63,234 nt of DNA from Hyphomicrobiales bacterium (GCA_016792865.1 JAEUMJ010000091.1:1-63234); one strand, 5' to 3'. Numbered from the stretch's first letter, positions 8,854 to 18,040 are shown. The notes: a model not told the origin generated them from the sequence alone. Translations and numbers: made by a program.

Positions 8854-9162
8854 GTGCCCCCCTATGAATGTGACGCGTGTCTCTTATGCCCGACGCTCAT
8901 ACGCGGCGCGGTTAGCGGGCGGTTTTAGAGAAGCCAACCCATAAAGACAAGTGTAGCAACCAGAGGATTGGCCCTGTTTCGCGTGTCTATAGGAGAGTTT
9001 ATTCTGTCGTGACGGGATTTCTTAGTGATTATCACTCGTCTCATTCCTGTTCGTAATGAGGAGCGTCCAGATTCATCTTGCCGCCGTTATCACTGTTGAC
9101 CCATTGGCCGAAGTGAGGCAAAGGCCGATATATATCCGTTCGACATATATCGGAGTGATGCA
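8854..9162. other. Divergent intergenic region between livH and padR
   Basis: This 309-bp gap must hold the promoters of the leftward liv operon and the rightward padR-RND operon. Two palindromes are visible: AGTGAT-T-ATCACT at 9024-9036 and the long inverted repeat at 9125-9153 described separately. No convincing open frame or RNA gene is seen, and I could not assign -35/-10 boxes with confidence. Confidence 0.6.
9125..9153 (+). promoter_or_regulatory. Predicted PadR operator overlapping the padR ribosome binding site
   Basis: CCGATATAT (9125-9133), an 11-base spacer and ATATATCGG (9145-9153) form a perfect 9-bp inverted repeat. The right arm runs into the GGAG Shine-Dalgarno (9152-9155) of padR. 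PadR family dimers bind AT-rich palindromes of this sort and often repress their own operon, so this is the likely autoregulatory site. Confidence 0.72.
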
Positions 9163-9714
9163 TTGAACGTAAAAACGCTGTGCCTGGGCTTTCTCGCCAT
9201 GCGGGAAGCCACCGGCTATGAAATCAAGAAGGAGTTCGAAGAGGGCTTCTTCAGTCATTTCATTGAAGCAAGTTACGGCTCGATCTACCCGGCGCTGAAC
9301 CAGCTCGCCGCCCAGGCGCTCGTCACCGTGCGCGAGGAAGAGCAGGAAGGAAAGCCCGACAAGAAGGTTTACGCCATTACAGAGGCCGGTCGCGCCGTGC
9401 TTGGAAAGTGGATTGCCGTCGTTCCGGCGCGTGACCGGTACAAGTCTGAGTTTCTTTTCGAAATGATGCTCCAGCAGTATTTGTCGCGGGAGCATGTGGT
9501 CATGGCGGTGGAAACCCAATTGGCGCATTTGCGAAGTGAGCTTGAGAATATCAAGCATTGCCGGGGGAAGTGCGTGGATCCGGGAATGTTGTCCGGCGGC
9601 CCTGACTTTGTCCTGGGCTACGGAGAAACGGTGCTGACAGCGGCTGTCAGCTACCTCGAACTTAAACTGGTGGAACTGGGTGTGCCACAGGCCCCATCCG
9701 TTGCTGCTGAATAA
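9163..9714 (+). CDS. PadR family transcriptional regulator
   Basis: A 183-residue regulator. The N-terminal winged helix is of the PadR type (CLGFLAMREATGYEIKKEF, then SYGSIYPALNQLAAQ and a VYAITEAGR wing). The C-terminal half is the helical dimerisation domain. The start is TTG 9163, supported by GGAG 8 bases upstream; an ATG at 9158 is out of frame and meets a stop at once. It is followed after 21 bp by an RND adaptor and pump, so it probably represses the efflux operon and itself and is released by a toxic ligand. Confidence 0.9.
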   Translation: MNVKTLCLGFLAMREATGYEIKKEFEEGFFSHFIEASYGSIYPALNQLAAQALVTVREEEQEGKPDKKVYAITEAGRAVLGKWIAVVPARDRYKSEFLFEMMLQQYLSREHVVMAVETQLAHLRSELENIKHCRGKCVDPGMLSGGPDFVLGYGETVLTAAVSYLELKLVELGVPQAPSVAAE

Positions 9715-9735
9715 TCTGAATCTGGAGACGAGCGC

Positions 9736-10878
9736 ATGATCCGCCGCATCATCTATTTCCTTTTGGCAACCATCATTTTCGGCGGTCTCGCCGGTGCCAT
9801 CGCCTTTTACGCCTTCGATTTCAAGCCGAAGATGATCGCCCAGATCATCACCAGCGCACCGCGCCCGGCCGTCACGATTGCGGCGGAAGATGCAAAGACC
9901 GAAAGCTGGCAACCCGTGATCACTGGCATCGGCACGCTTCAGGCTGCCGAGGGCATCGACATCACGCCGCAGGTCGGGGGAACGGTGCAGGAAATCTTCT
10001 TCGATTCCGGCGTGATGGTGAAGAAGGGGGACACCCTGGTTCAACTCGACACCGCGACCGATGAGGCCGAGCTTCGCAGCCTCCAGGCCCAGCTTTCAAA
10101 CGCTGAAATCGAACTGAAGCGCAATCAGCAGGTGTTCGCCAAGGGCTACGCGGCCAAGGCCAGTGTCGATGCGGCGCAAGCCCTGCGTGACCGCCTGGCG
10201 GCCAACGCCGAGCGGGTCCAGGCCGAGATGAAGCTCAAGACAATCGTTGCTCCCTGGGACGGCATGGTGGGGCTGCGCTCCATTTCCGTCGGCAGCTATC
10301 TTGCGCCAGGACAGAAGATCACCTGGTTGCAGAAGACCGATTACATCTTTGCTGATTTCGCCGTGACCGAAAGCGACTTCGGCAAGGTGAAGGTGGGCCA
10401 GAAGGTGACGGCGCGGTTCGCTGCCTATCCCGATCAGGCCTTCGACGGCGAGATCGTGACTTCGGACGCGCGCGTGTCGAACGAGAGCCGCACCATCACG
10501 GTGCGCGCCAAGCTTCCGAACCCCGACAACAAGCTTCTGCCGGGCATGTATGCAGACGTGAACGTGCAGGCGGGAGAACCCGTCGAGGTCATCACGGTTC
10601 CGCAAACGGCGGTGACCTTCTCGCTCTATGGCGACACGGTCTATGCCATCGTTCCCGCCAAGAAGCTTGATCCGAATGCGAAGGACGACGAACTGGCGGC
10701 AGAGCGCCGCATCGTCAAAACCGGCACGGTCCGCGACGGACGCATTGCCATCACCAAGGGCATCGAGGTCGGCGACAAGGTCGTGACAGCGGGCCAGAAC
10801 AAGGTCGATCAGGGGGCGAAGGTTGTCATCAACAATGACATCGCGCTCAAGGAACTCGATCCCACCACAGTGCAATAA
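9736..10878 (+). CDS. RND efflux system periplasmic adaptor subunit
   Basis: A 380-residue membrane fusion protein. It has an N-terminal membrane anchor (about residues 5-28), then barrel-sandwich hybrid halves around VGGTVQEIFFDSGVMVKKGD and TIVAPWDGMVGLRSISVGSY with a short helical hairpin between them, a beta-barrel (FADFAVTESDFGKVKVGQ) and a membrane-proximal domain. It links the inner-membrane pump to an outer-membrane channel. No outer-membrane factor gene is present here, so the complex must borrow a TolC-like channel encoded elsewhere. The pump gene follows after 11 bp. Confidence 0.93.
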   Translation: MIRRIIYFLLATIIFGGLAGAIAFYAFDFKPKMIAQIITSAPRPAVTIAAEDAKTESWQPVITGIGTLQAAEGIDITPQVGGTVQEIFFDSGVMVKKGDTLVQLDTATDEAELRSLQAQLSNAEIELKRNQQVFAKGYAAKASVDAAQALRDRLAANAERVQAEMKLKTIVAPWDGMVGLRSISVGSYLAPGQKITWLQKTDYIFADFAVTESDFGKVKVGQKVTARFAAYPDQAFDGEIVTSDARVSNESRTITVRAKLPNPDNKLLPGMYADVNVQAGEPVEVITVPQTAVTFSLYGDTVYAIVPAKKLDPNAKDDELAAERRIVKTGTVRDGRIAITKGIEVGDKVVTAGQNKVDQGAKVVINNDIALKELDPTTVQ

Positions 10879-10889
10879 AGGCGGGCGCC

Positions 10890-13800
10890 ATGCATTTCAC
10901 CGACATTTTCGTCAAGCGGCCTGTTCTCGCGACGGTCGTGAGCCTGCTCATCCTGCTGGCCGGGCTTCAATCCGTCGTGAATCTCCCGATCCGCCAGTAT
11001 CCGGCAGTTGCGGATACCAAGATCGAGATCACCACGGTCTATCCCGGCGCCAATGCCGACCAGATCAAGGGTTTCATCACCACGCCCCTGCAACAGGCAG
11101 TGGCGTCCACGGAAGGCGTGGAAACGATCTCCTCGCGCTCATCGCAGAATGTTTCGACCATCACGCTGAAGCTTCGCCTTGACGCCAACGGCGACCGGGC
11201 CCTCTCCGACGTTCTCTCCAAGGTGAACGAGGTGAAGGGCGTGCTGCCGGAAGAGTCGAACGACCCGGTTGTGAAGCGCACCACCGGTGCGGGCTTTGCG
11301 CTGATGTACATCAGCTTCAAGAGCAACGACATGACCCCGCCGCAGGTGAGCGATTATCTCGATCGCGTCGTGCGTCCCAAGCTTCAGGCCATCAACGGTG
11401 TTGCCTCGGCGGAAATCCTGGGCGGCTCCACCTTCGCCATGCGCGTGTGGCTGGACCCGGACAAGATGGCCTCCTTCGGCATCACCCCGCTGGACGTTTC
11501 GCAAGCCTTGCAGTCCAACAACTTCACCACTGCGGCAGGTGAAATCAAGGGACGGTTCACGCAGCAGAACATCAACGCCCAGACCTCGCTCGAAACACCT
11601 GAACAGTTCGGCCAGCTTGTCGTCGCCACGCGCGGCGGCACGGTGGTTCGGCTCAACCAGATTGCGCAGATCAATCTCGGACCGCAGGATTTCGCATCGA
11701 CATCGGCATTTGACGGCGTGAAGGCGGTGTTCATGGGCATCCAGGCCACGCCGGATGCGAACCCCCTGACCGTCATTGCCAACGTGCGCAAGGAAGTTCC
11801 GGAAATTGCCAAGCAGCTTCCCGCGGGCCTCGAAGTGAACATCGCCTACGACGCCACGGAGTTCATCAACGAATCCATCTGGGAAGTGGCCAAGACGCTG
11901 GGTGAGGCCTCGATCATCGTGATCGTGGTGATCTTCCTCTTCCTCGGCAACCTGCGTTCCACCCTCATTCCGGTGGTGACGATCCCGTTGTCTCTCATCG
12001 GCGTGGCGCTGGTGCTGGTGGCTTTGGGCTACTCGATCAACCTGCTGACGCTGCTGGCGCTCGTGCTGGCCATCGGCCTCGTGGTCGATGACGCCATCGT
12101 CGTCGTGGAGAACATCCACCGCCATATCGAAGAGGGCATGACGCCCTTCGTGGCTGCACTGAAAGGTGCGCGCGAGATCACCGGACCCGTCATCGCAATG
12201 ACGATCACGCTGGCTGCCGTGTATGCCCCGATCGGTTTCACCAGCGGCCTGACCGGCGCCTTGTTCCGCGAATTCGCCTTCACGCTGGCAGGAGCGGTCA
12301 TCGTCTCGGGCATCGTCGCGCTGACGTTGTCGCCCATGATGACCTCGAAGCTGCTGAAATCCAACGAGCATCAGGGCTGGTTCAGCCGCCTGGTCGAGCG
12401 CGTCTTCGGCGGCTTGCAGCGGTTCTACCGCCGCCGCCTCGACGGCACCATCCGGCAGCGGGCCATCTTCGCGTGGATCGCGGTGCTCACCATCGTGCTC
12501 TCCGGCGTGCTTTACAATGCGATCAACCGGCAGCTTGCTCCCGCCGAGGACCAGGGTGTCCTGTTCGCCTTCGTCAATGCCCCGGACCACACGAATCTCG
12601 ATTACCTGTCGAGCTATACCGACTCCCTGACCAAGACGATGATGGACGTGCCGGAACACAAGAACCTGTTCGCCATCAACGGCTTCCCCAACTCGCAATC
12701 GGCCTTCATGGGCCTGATCCTCAAGCCGTGGAGCGAGCGCAGCCGGTCCGATCTCTCGGTGATGGGCGAGTTGCAGCCGAAGTTCGGTGCCGTCTCCGGC
12801 GTCAACATTTTCGCAACGGCACCGTCGGCCATTCCGGTGGGTGCCGGTGAACTGCCCATCGAGTTCGTCATCACCCATCCGGGCGAATACACCGAACTGG
12901 CGGATGCGCTGGACAAGCTTCAGGCAGAGGCACAGAAGAGCGGCCTGTTCATCTTCACCAACGCCGACCTGCGCTTCTCAACCCCGCAGGTGGAGCTGAT
13001 CGTTGACAAGGACCGCGCCAACAAGCTCGGTGTCACGATGCGCGATGTGGGCGCCACGCTTGCCACCCTTCTGGGCGGCAACAACGTCAACCGCTTTACG
13101 GTGCAGGGCCGTTCCTATCAGGTGATCCCGCAGGTGCCACGCACCGAGCGCGAAACAGCTGACTCGATCCTGAAGTACCGGGTGCGGGCCGCCGACGGCA
13201 GCATGGTGCCCTTGTCCTCTTTCGTCACCCTGGGCAAGACCGTGCAGCCGAATGGCTTGCAGACATTCCAGCAGCTGAACTCGGCAACCCTTTCGGGCGT
13301 GCCGTTTCCCGGCCGCACCATCGGCGAAGGCATCGACTTCCTGAAGCAGAAGGCAAGTGAAATCTTCCCGCGCGGCATGGCTTACGACTTCACGGGAGAA
13401 AGCCGCCAGTTCGTGAACGAAGGCAACTCGCTTGCCATCACCTTCGCCATTGCCTTGCTGCTGATCTATCTGGTGCTGGCTGCGCAGTTCGAGAGCTTCC
13501 GCGACCCCTTCGTGATCCTCGTCGGCCTTCCCGCAACGGTGTTCGGCGCATTGTTCGTTCTCTTCATCCTTGGTGAAGTGAATGGCGCCATGCAGAACAA
13601 CACGCCCATCAACCTGGGTTCAGGCACGATCAACATCTACACCCAGATTGGTCTTGTCACGCTCATCGGCCTCATCGCCAAGCACGGCATCCTGATGGTG
13701 GAGTTTGCCAACAAGCTCCAGGAAACAGAGGGGCTCGACAAGCATACGGCCATCAAGGAAGCGGCGGCCATTCGCCTTCGCCCCATTCTCATGACGACCG

Positions 13801-14141
13801 CCGCCATGGTGATCGGCGTGGTTCCGCTGCTCCTTGCCAACGGGGCCGGTGCCAAGAGCCGCTTCGACATCGGCATCATCATTGCAGCCGGCATGGCGAT
13901 CGGCACGATGTTCACGCTGTTCATTACGCCTGCTGTCTACTCCTACGTGGCCAGCGACCGCCGCCGTTTCGTGGCGGATGCTCATCTGCACGATGAGGAA
14001 CTGGCACATGATGATGCGATGCACGGCGAGCCGCACCCTGCCACGCAGGTGGTGACCGCGCCCGCCAATGATGAGGCCGGGACCGATGCCCCCAAGAAGG
14101 GCAGGAAGAAGCGGGACGACATGGCCGAAGCGGCCGAATAG
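10890..14141 (+). CDS. RND efflux transporter permease (HAE1 family)
   Basis: A 1083-residue pump of normal AcrB/MexF-class length. It opens with FTDIFVKRPVLATVVSLLIL, and the fourth membrane helix carries the two proton-relay aspartates in LAIGLVVDDAIVVVENI. The second half repeats the fold (GLIAKHGILMVEFAN). It exports hydrophobic drugs or other toxic compounds from periplasm and membrane. The last about 60 residues form a charged cytoplasmic tail ending in a Lys/Arg-rich stretch (KKGRKKRDD). It ends the padR operon, at a terminator that lies inside the opposing aminotransferase gene. Confidence 0.95.
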   Translation: MHFTDIFVKRPVLATVVSLLILLAGLQSVVNLPIRQYPAVADTKIEITTVYPGANADQIKGFITTPLQQAVASTEGVETISSRSSQNVSTITLKLRLDANGDRALSDVLSKVNEVKGVLPEESNDPVVKRTTGAGFALMYISFKSNDMTPPQVSDYLDRVVRPKLQAINGVASAEILGGSTFAMRVWLDPDKMASFGITPLDVSQALQSNNFTTAAGEIKGRFTQQNINAQTSLETPEQFGQLVVATRGGTVVRLNQIAQINLGPQDFASTSAFDGVKAVFMGIQATPDANPLTVIANVRKEVPEIAKQLPAGLEVNIAYDATEFINESIWEVAKTLGEASIIVIVVIFLFLGNLRSTLIPVVTIPLSLIGVALVLVALGYSINLLTLLALVLAIGLVVDDAIVVVENIHRHIEEGMTPFVAALKGAREITGPVIAMTITLAAVYAPIGFTSGLTGALFREFAFTLAGAVIVSGIVALTLSPMMTSKLLKSNEHQGWFSRLVERVFGGLQRFYRRRLDGTIRQRAIFAWIAVLTIVLSGVLYNAINRQLAPAEDQGVLFAFVNAPDHTNLDYLSSYTDSLTKTMMDVPEHKNLFAINGFPNSQSAFMGLILKPWSERSRSDLSVMGELQPKFGAVSGVNIFATAPSAIPVGAGELPIEFVITHPGEYTELADALDKLQAEAQKSGLFIFTNADLRFSTPQVELIVDKDRANKLGVTMRDVGATLATLLGGNNVNRFTVQGRSYQVIPQVPRTERETADSILKYRVRAADGSMVPLSSFVTLGKTVQPNGLQTFQQLNSATLSGVPFPGRTIGEGIDFLKQKASEIFPRGMAYDFTGESRQFVNEGNSLAITFAIALLLIYLVLAAQFESFRDPFVILVGLPATVFGALFVLFILGEVNGAMQNNTPINLGSGTINIYTQIGLVTLIGLIAKHGILMVEFANKLQETEGLDKHTAIKEAAAIRLRPILMTTAAMVIGVVPLLLANGAGAKSRFDIGIIIAAGMAIGTMFTLFITPAVYSYVASDRRRFVADAHLHDEELAHDDAMHGEPHPATQVVTAPANDEAGTDAPKKGRKKRDDMAEAAE

Positions 14142-14151
14142 GCGCTTTCGC

Positions 14152-15378
14152 CTAACGCAACATCGAAAGCCCTGATGCAAGCCGCGTCAGGGCTTTTTTG
14201 ATGTCGTCCTCGCTTGCCGCGAAGGAAAGACGGATCGAGGTGGGCGCACCGAAAGCCGTGCCCGGAACGGTGGCCAGATCGTGCTCTTCCAGAAGCCAGT
14301 CACAGAGCTCGTCCGGCGTGGTGATGCGCGTGTTGCCGGCAGCCTTGCCGAGAAACGCGGATACGTCCGGGAAGGCATAGAAGGTGCCCGGAATGTCGCC
14401 GATGCTCAGGCCCGGAATGGCACGAAGCCCGGCAATCACCATGTCACGGCGACGGCGATAGGCGTCACGCATTTCGGCAACCTTGTCGCGGGGGCCTGCG
14501 AGGGCGGCGAGCGCTGCCCGTTGCACAAAGGAGTTTGCACCCGCCGAGACGATGCTCTGCATCCGCGCCATGGCCTTTGCGATCGGTTCCGCTGCCGCGG
14601 CGTAGCCCAGACGCCAGCCTGTCATGGCAAACCCCTTGGCAAATCCGTTGAGCGTGATGGTGCGCTCCAGCATGCCGGGCAACGACCCGAAGGAGGTCAT
14701 CTCGCCATCAAAGAGGATGTATTCGTAGATTTCGTCGGACAACACCATGACCTGTGGATGCCCGGCCACGATGGCTGCGATGCGGTCGAGTTCGGCCCGC
14801 GTCCACACCGCGCCGGTGGGATTGCAGGGTGAGTTCACGATGATGAGCTTGGAGCGCGGCGTGACGGCGGCGGCGATGCGCTCTGCCGGAACCTTGTAGC
14901 CTTCCGCGATGGTGGAGGGCAGGACGACCGGCGTGCCACCGGCAAGACGCACCGTGGCCTCGTAGGACACCCAGTAGGGTGCAAGAATGATCACCTCGTC
15001 GCCGGGGCTGACGACCGAGAGGATGGCATTTGCAATCGCCTGCTTGGTGCCGTTTGCCAGCACAACGGAGGACGCGGGGTAGGGAAGATTGTTTTCCGCC
15101 AGCAGCTTGCGGGCAATGGCTTCGCGAAGTTCCGGAATTCCGGCCACCGGCGAGTAATGGGTGAAGCCCTTGTCGAGCGCCTCCTTCGCCGCATCGCGGA
15201 TGTTCTCCGGCGTGTCGAAATCAGGCTCGCCCACCGTGAGGGCCACAACGTCCCGGCCCTTGGCGCGAAGCTCGCGGGATTTCTGTGCCATCCGGATGAT
15301 GGCGCCTTCGTCGGCAGAATTGGCGCGGGAAGACAGGGTTCGGGCAGGATCAAAGGTTGCGGCAGGCGGCGTGGTCAT
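14152..15378 (-). CDS. PLP-dependent class I aminotransferase (aspartate aminotransferase-like)
   Basis: A 408-residue fold-type I aminotransferase. Visible signatures are VVALTVGEPDFDTPENIRDA, NSPCNPTGAVWTRAEL, the DEIYEYILFDGE segment with the PLP-contacting Asp and Tyr, and NGFAKGFAMTGWRLGY with the Schiff-base lysine. This matches the aspartate/prephenate aminotransferase group (AatA-like) of alphaproteobacteria, which moves amino groups between aspartate or prephenate and 2-oxoglutarate. The exact acceptor cannot be told. It is a single gene, convergent with the RND operon, and its 3' end encodes that operon's terminator. Confidence 0.9.
   Translation of the reverse strand: MTTPPAATFDPARTLSSRANSADEGAIIRMAQKSRELRAKGRDVVALTVGEPDFDTPENIRDAAKEALDKGFTHYSPVAGIPELREAIARKLLAENNLPYPASSVVLANGTKQAIANAILSVVSPGDEVIILAPYWVSYEATVRLAGGTPVVLPSTIAEGYKVPAERIAAAVTPRSKLIIVNSPCNPTGAVWTRAELDRIAAIVAGHPQVMVLSDEIYEYILFDGEMTSFGSLPGMLERTITLNGFAKGFAMTGWRLGYAAAAEPIAKAMARMQSIVSAGANSFVQRAALAALAGPRDKVAEMRDAYRRRRDMVIAGLRAIPGLSIGDIPGTFYAFPDVSAFLGKAAGNTRITTPDELCDWLLEEHDLATVPGTAFGAPTSIRLSFAASEDDIKKALTRLASGLSMLR
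14166..14199 (+). terminator. Intrinsic terminator of the RND operon, inside the 3' end of the opposing gene
   Basis: AAAGCCCTGA (14166-14175), an 11-base loop and TCAGGGCTTT (14187-14196) form a perfect 10-bp stem that runs into a T-tract (14194-14199). It begins 25 bases after the pump stop but lies within the last codons of the convergent aminotransferase gene. Confidence 0.88.
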
Positions 15379-15443
15379 GATGGCTGGCTGCTATGCCAGC
15401 TTCTCCTTGCCCCGTCGAGGGTGGCCGCGCTACATGCCGATTC

Positions 15444-15809
15444 ATGAAAAGCATGGCCCCCCTGGCGATTGCGCTTGTCCTCGTTTTGCCGCTGGCCGGC
15501 TGTAACAACGAGGCCAGCGGCGTCCGCATCAGCACGGAAAAGGCATCGGCGCCGCCGGTTGCCCTGAAGCCCCGATCCGAGCCGATCTTTTACAACGGCA
15601 AGACCTATCATCTTGATTTTGCTCCGTCTGCGGAGGGACACTTCGACATGGCGGTGGCGGGCATGACCGCCAAGCAGGAGAAAGATGCGGTGGCGGTTGC
15701 CACCTCGTCGCTGCGCTACTTTGCCTGTCCCGACGGCAAGAACGGGCAACTCACCAGCAAGCCGGCCTATGCCGCCGGGGCATGGAAGATGAAGGCCCGC
15801 TGCGGTTAA
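15444..15809 (+). CDS. Small lipoprotein of unknown function
   Basis: A 121-residue protein starting at ATG 15444, where a lipoprotein signal peptide begins (MKSMAPLAIALVLVLPLAGC, lipobox LAGC with the acylated Cys at residue 20). An in-frame ATG 51 bases upstream would add a non-hydrophobic leader and is less likely. The mature part has the motif YNGKTYHLDF and ends FACPDGKNG...AWKMKARCG, with two cysteines that could pair. I do not recognise the family. It is divergent from the aminotransferase (65 bp). Confidence 0.72.
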   Translation: MKSMAPLAIALVLVLPLAGCNNEASGVRISTEKASAPPVALKPRSEPIFYNGKTYHLDFAPSAEGHFDMAVAGMTAKQEKDAVAVATSSLRYFACPDGKNGQLTSKPAYAAGAWKMKARCG

Positions 15810-15945
15810 CCCCGTCCTTCCCACGGCTTGAAGCCCCGGAACCACCGTGCTTATCTCTGCGTTCAGTTGAAGGGTCGCAGCCTGTGTTCCTTTTGGCCGC
15901 AGGTTCCGTACCCGTCACGGGTGAACGGTGTAGCGGGAGGGGTAC

Positions 15946-17196
15946 ATGCTTCTTTTGGATGCGGTTCTCAAGCGGCTGATCCGCAAGGGTGACCTGACAA
16001 TCACGGACTGGACAGGCGCAATCTGGCGCTACGGCGACGGCGGCCAGCCCAAATCACACATCGCAATCGACTCTCCGGTGACAGCGCGAAAGCTGGCGCT
16101 CGATCCGGACCTCAACCTCGGCGAAAGCTACATGTCGGGCAGTCTCACGATTGTCGAAGGCACGATCTACGATTTCCTCGCACTCGGCATGCAGAACATG
16201 GAACGCCAGGGCAAGATGCACTGGATCCACAACGTGGTTCACAAGGGCCGCGTGGTGACGCGCCGCATCTCGCAGCACAATCCGGTCGGCAGGGCCAAGC
16301 AGAACGTGGCGCACCATTACGATCTTTCGGGTGCGCTTTATGACCTCTTCCTGGATGTGGATCGCCAGTACTCCTGCGCCTACTTCGAGTCGCCCGACGC
16401 ATCGCTGGAAGAGGCCCAGCTTGCCAAGAAGCGTCACCTCGCCGCGAAGCTCGGCATCAAGCCGGGGATGAGGGTGCTCGACATCGGTTCGGGGTGGGGC
16501 GGTCTTGGGCTGTATCTCGCGGAAATCTGCGGTGCCGAAGTGACAGGCGTCACCTTGTCGGAAGAGCAGCACAAGCTCTCCAACGAGCGGGCGGCACAGC
16601 GCGGCATATCAGACCGGGTCCAGTTCCTGCTCAAGGACTACCGGCATCTTGAAGAGAAATTCGATCGCATCGTTTCAGTCGGGATGTTCGAGCATGTGGG
16701 CATCGGCCACTATCCGGAGTTCTTCGGCAAGGTGGCAACACTGTTGAAGGACGACGGGGCGGCAGTCCTGCACTCCATCAACCGGAGCGACGGCCCCGGC
16801 GCGACAAGTGCATGGATCAACCGCCACATCTTTCCGGGCGGCTACATTCCGGCCCTATCCGAAGTCATTCCGCATCTGGAGCAACAAGGTCTTTACATCA
16901 CCGACATTGAAATCCTGCGATTGCACTATGCCGAGACGTTGCGCCATTGGGCGCGGCGCTTTGCCGACAACCGCGAGCGCGCCAAGGCCCTTTACGATGA
17001 ACGCTTCTGTCGCATGTGGGAGTTCTACCTGGCCGGTTCGGAGTGCGCCTTCCGCTATGGCGGCATGAACAACTTCCAGATCCAGTTCGGGCTGAACCAG
17101 CATGTGCTGCCGATGACGCGGGACTACATCACCGCGACGGAGGACAGGCTGCGCAAGATCGAACAGAAAACGCCGAAGCTGCGCAAGGTCAGTTGA
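15946..17196 (+). CDS. cfa: Cyclopropane-fatty-acyl-phospholipid synthase family methyltransferase
   Basis: A 416-residue enzyme of the CFA synthase family. The N-terminal quarter is the lipid-binding domain typical of this family. The SAM-binding motif is VLDIGSGWGGLGLYLAE (about residue 178), followed by GVTLSEEQ and SVGMFEHVG. It transfers a methylene group from SAM to the double bond of unsaturated acyl chains in membrane phospholipids. A strong GGGAGGGG precedes the start. It is a single gene convergent with, and overlapping by 8 bp, the last gene of the lipid cluster on the other strand. Confidence 0.9.
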   Translation: MLLLDAVLKRLIRKGDLTITDWTGAIWRYGDGGQPKSHIAIDSPVTARKLALDPDLNLGESYMSGSLTIVEGTIYDFLALGMQNMERQGKMHWIHNVVHKGRVVTRRISQHNPVGRAKQNVAHHYDLSGALYDLFLDVDRQYSCAYFESPDASLEEAQLAKKRHLAAKLGIKPGMRVLDIGSGWGGLGLYLAEICGAEVTGVTLSEEQHKLSNERAAQRGISDRVQFLLKDYRHLEEKFDRIVSVGMFEHVGIGHYPEFFGKVATLLKDDGAAVLHSINRSDGPGATSAWINRHIFPGGYIPALSEVIPHLEQQGLYITDIEILRLHYAETLRHWARRFADNRERAKALYDERFCRMWEFYLAGSECAFRYGGMNNFQIQFGLNQHVLPMTRDYITATEDRLRKIEQKTPKLRKVS

Positions 17197-18040
17197 GGCC
17201 CTTCTTGCGGAGAAGCCTGGGAAGAAGCAGCACCCCGGCGAGGAAGGGATGCCTGCGCTGCCAATCGGTGATTTCGATCTTCACGCCGGAGTGACGCTCG
17301 ATCTTCCACGCGGCGTAGTCGGCGCCGCCCTGGAAGGTGAAGGCAGCCTTGGCAAGGCGTGCAACGGACCACAGCTTGCCCCATATCCGCTTGCTGGCCC
17401 ACGACGATGCAACAGGCGCGGTTGCGACCAAGAGGCGGGAGAGGGTGCCATAGTATTCGGACTCGGCGGTGACGATCTGCCGGGCGCGGCTTGCACTCTC
17501 AGGCCGAAGCTCAGTGCGATAGGTATTGGAGAACAGCCCAAGCCACGGGTCGGAGGCCGAGAGATAGCGCCCGTGGGCAAACGCCGTTCGGGCCGCCATG
17601 GCAAGCGCTTCAAGCACCTTCCGCCGCGTTGCCTCGTCCTTCACCCACACCAGCCTGCTGGGTTGGGCAAAACGCGCCCACAGGTACGGGTTCGCGGTCG
17701 AGGGGCTGTTCCACGCCAGGAACGCCTTGAGCGTCATGACCGCATACTTGCTGCGGAGCTTGCTCTCGCCATCCTGCCGTTCTGCATAATACACATTGGG
17801 CGGAACGCGCTCGCCAAGCCAGCGGAGCAGGGAATTGCCGCCCAGATTCCCCGGTTCATCCACCAGAAGATAGTAGTCGATCAGCGTTTCCGCGGGTGAT
17901 GAATCACGGAGCGCCGAGCCGTAGGCGAGGACGGCAACCACACCCGGCTGCCCTGCCGCAAGGGCGCGTGCGAAGCCGGCAACCTGCGCATGGACGGGCC
18001 GCTCAATGCTCTTGCCAAGGAATGTCTGGAGGTCATCCAT
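17189..18040 (-). CDS. Tam41-like nucleotidyltransferase (CDP-diacylglycerol synthase-type) of the lipid cluster
   Basis: A 283-residue protein that matches the overall pattern of Tam41, the mitochondrial CTP:phosphatidate cytidylyltransferase: a nucleotidyltransferase entry VLAYGSALRD (about residues 36-45), a catalytic-type acidic strand IDYYLLVDEP, then VPPNVYYAERQ, KYAVMTLKAFLAWNS and ARFAQPSRLV. It lacks the membrane spans of CdsA. It would activate a phosphorylated lipid or couple a head group with CTP. It is the last gene of the seven-gene operon, its start overlapping the lipid kinase stop by one base. In Caulobacter, cpgA and cpgC act beside the ceramide kinase cpgB; this may be one of these counterparts, an inference from context. 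Confidence 0.68.
   Translation of the reverse strand: MDDLQTFLGKSIERPVHAQVAGFARALAAGQPGVVAVLAYGSALRDSSPAETLIDYYLLVDEPGNLGGNSLLRWLGERVPPNVYYAERQDGESKLRSKYAVMTLKAFLAWNSPSTANPYLWARFAQPSRLVWVKDEATRRKVLEALAMAARTAFAHGRYLSASDPWLGLFSNTYRTELRPESASRARQIVTAESEYYGTLSRLLVATAPVASSWASKRIWGKLWSVARLAKAAFTFQGGADYAAWKIERHSGVKIEITDWQRRHPFLAGVLLLPRLLRKKGLN

Noticed and set aside
11139-12878. A 579-residue minus-strand open frame opposite the RND pump
   Set aside because: Asp/His/Arg-rich composition with no motif; the pump on the plus strand is certain.
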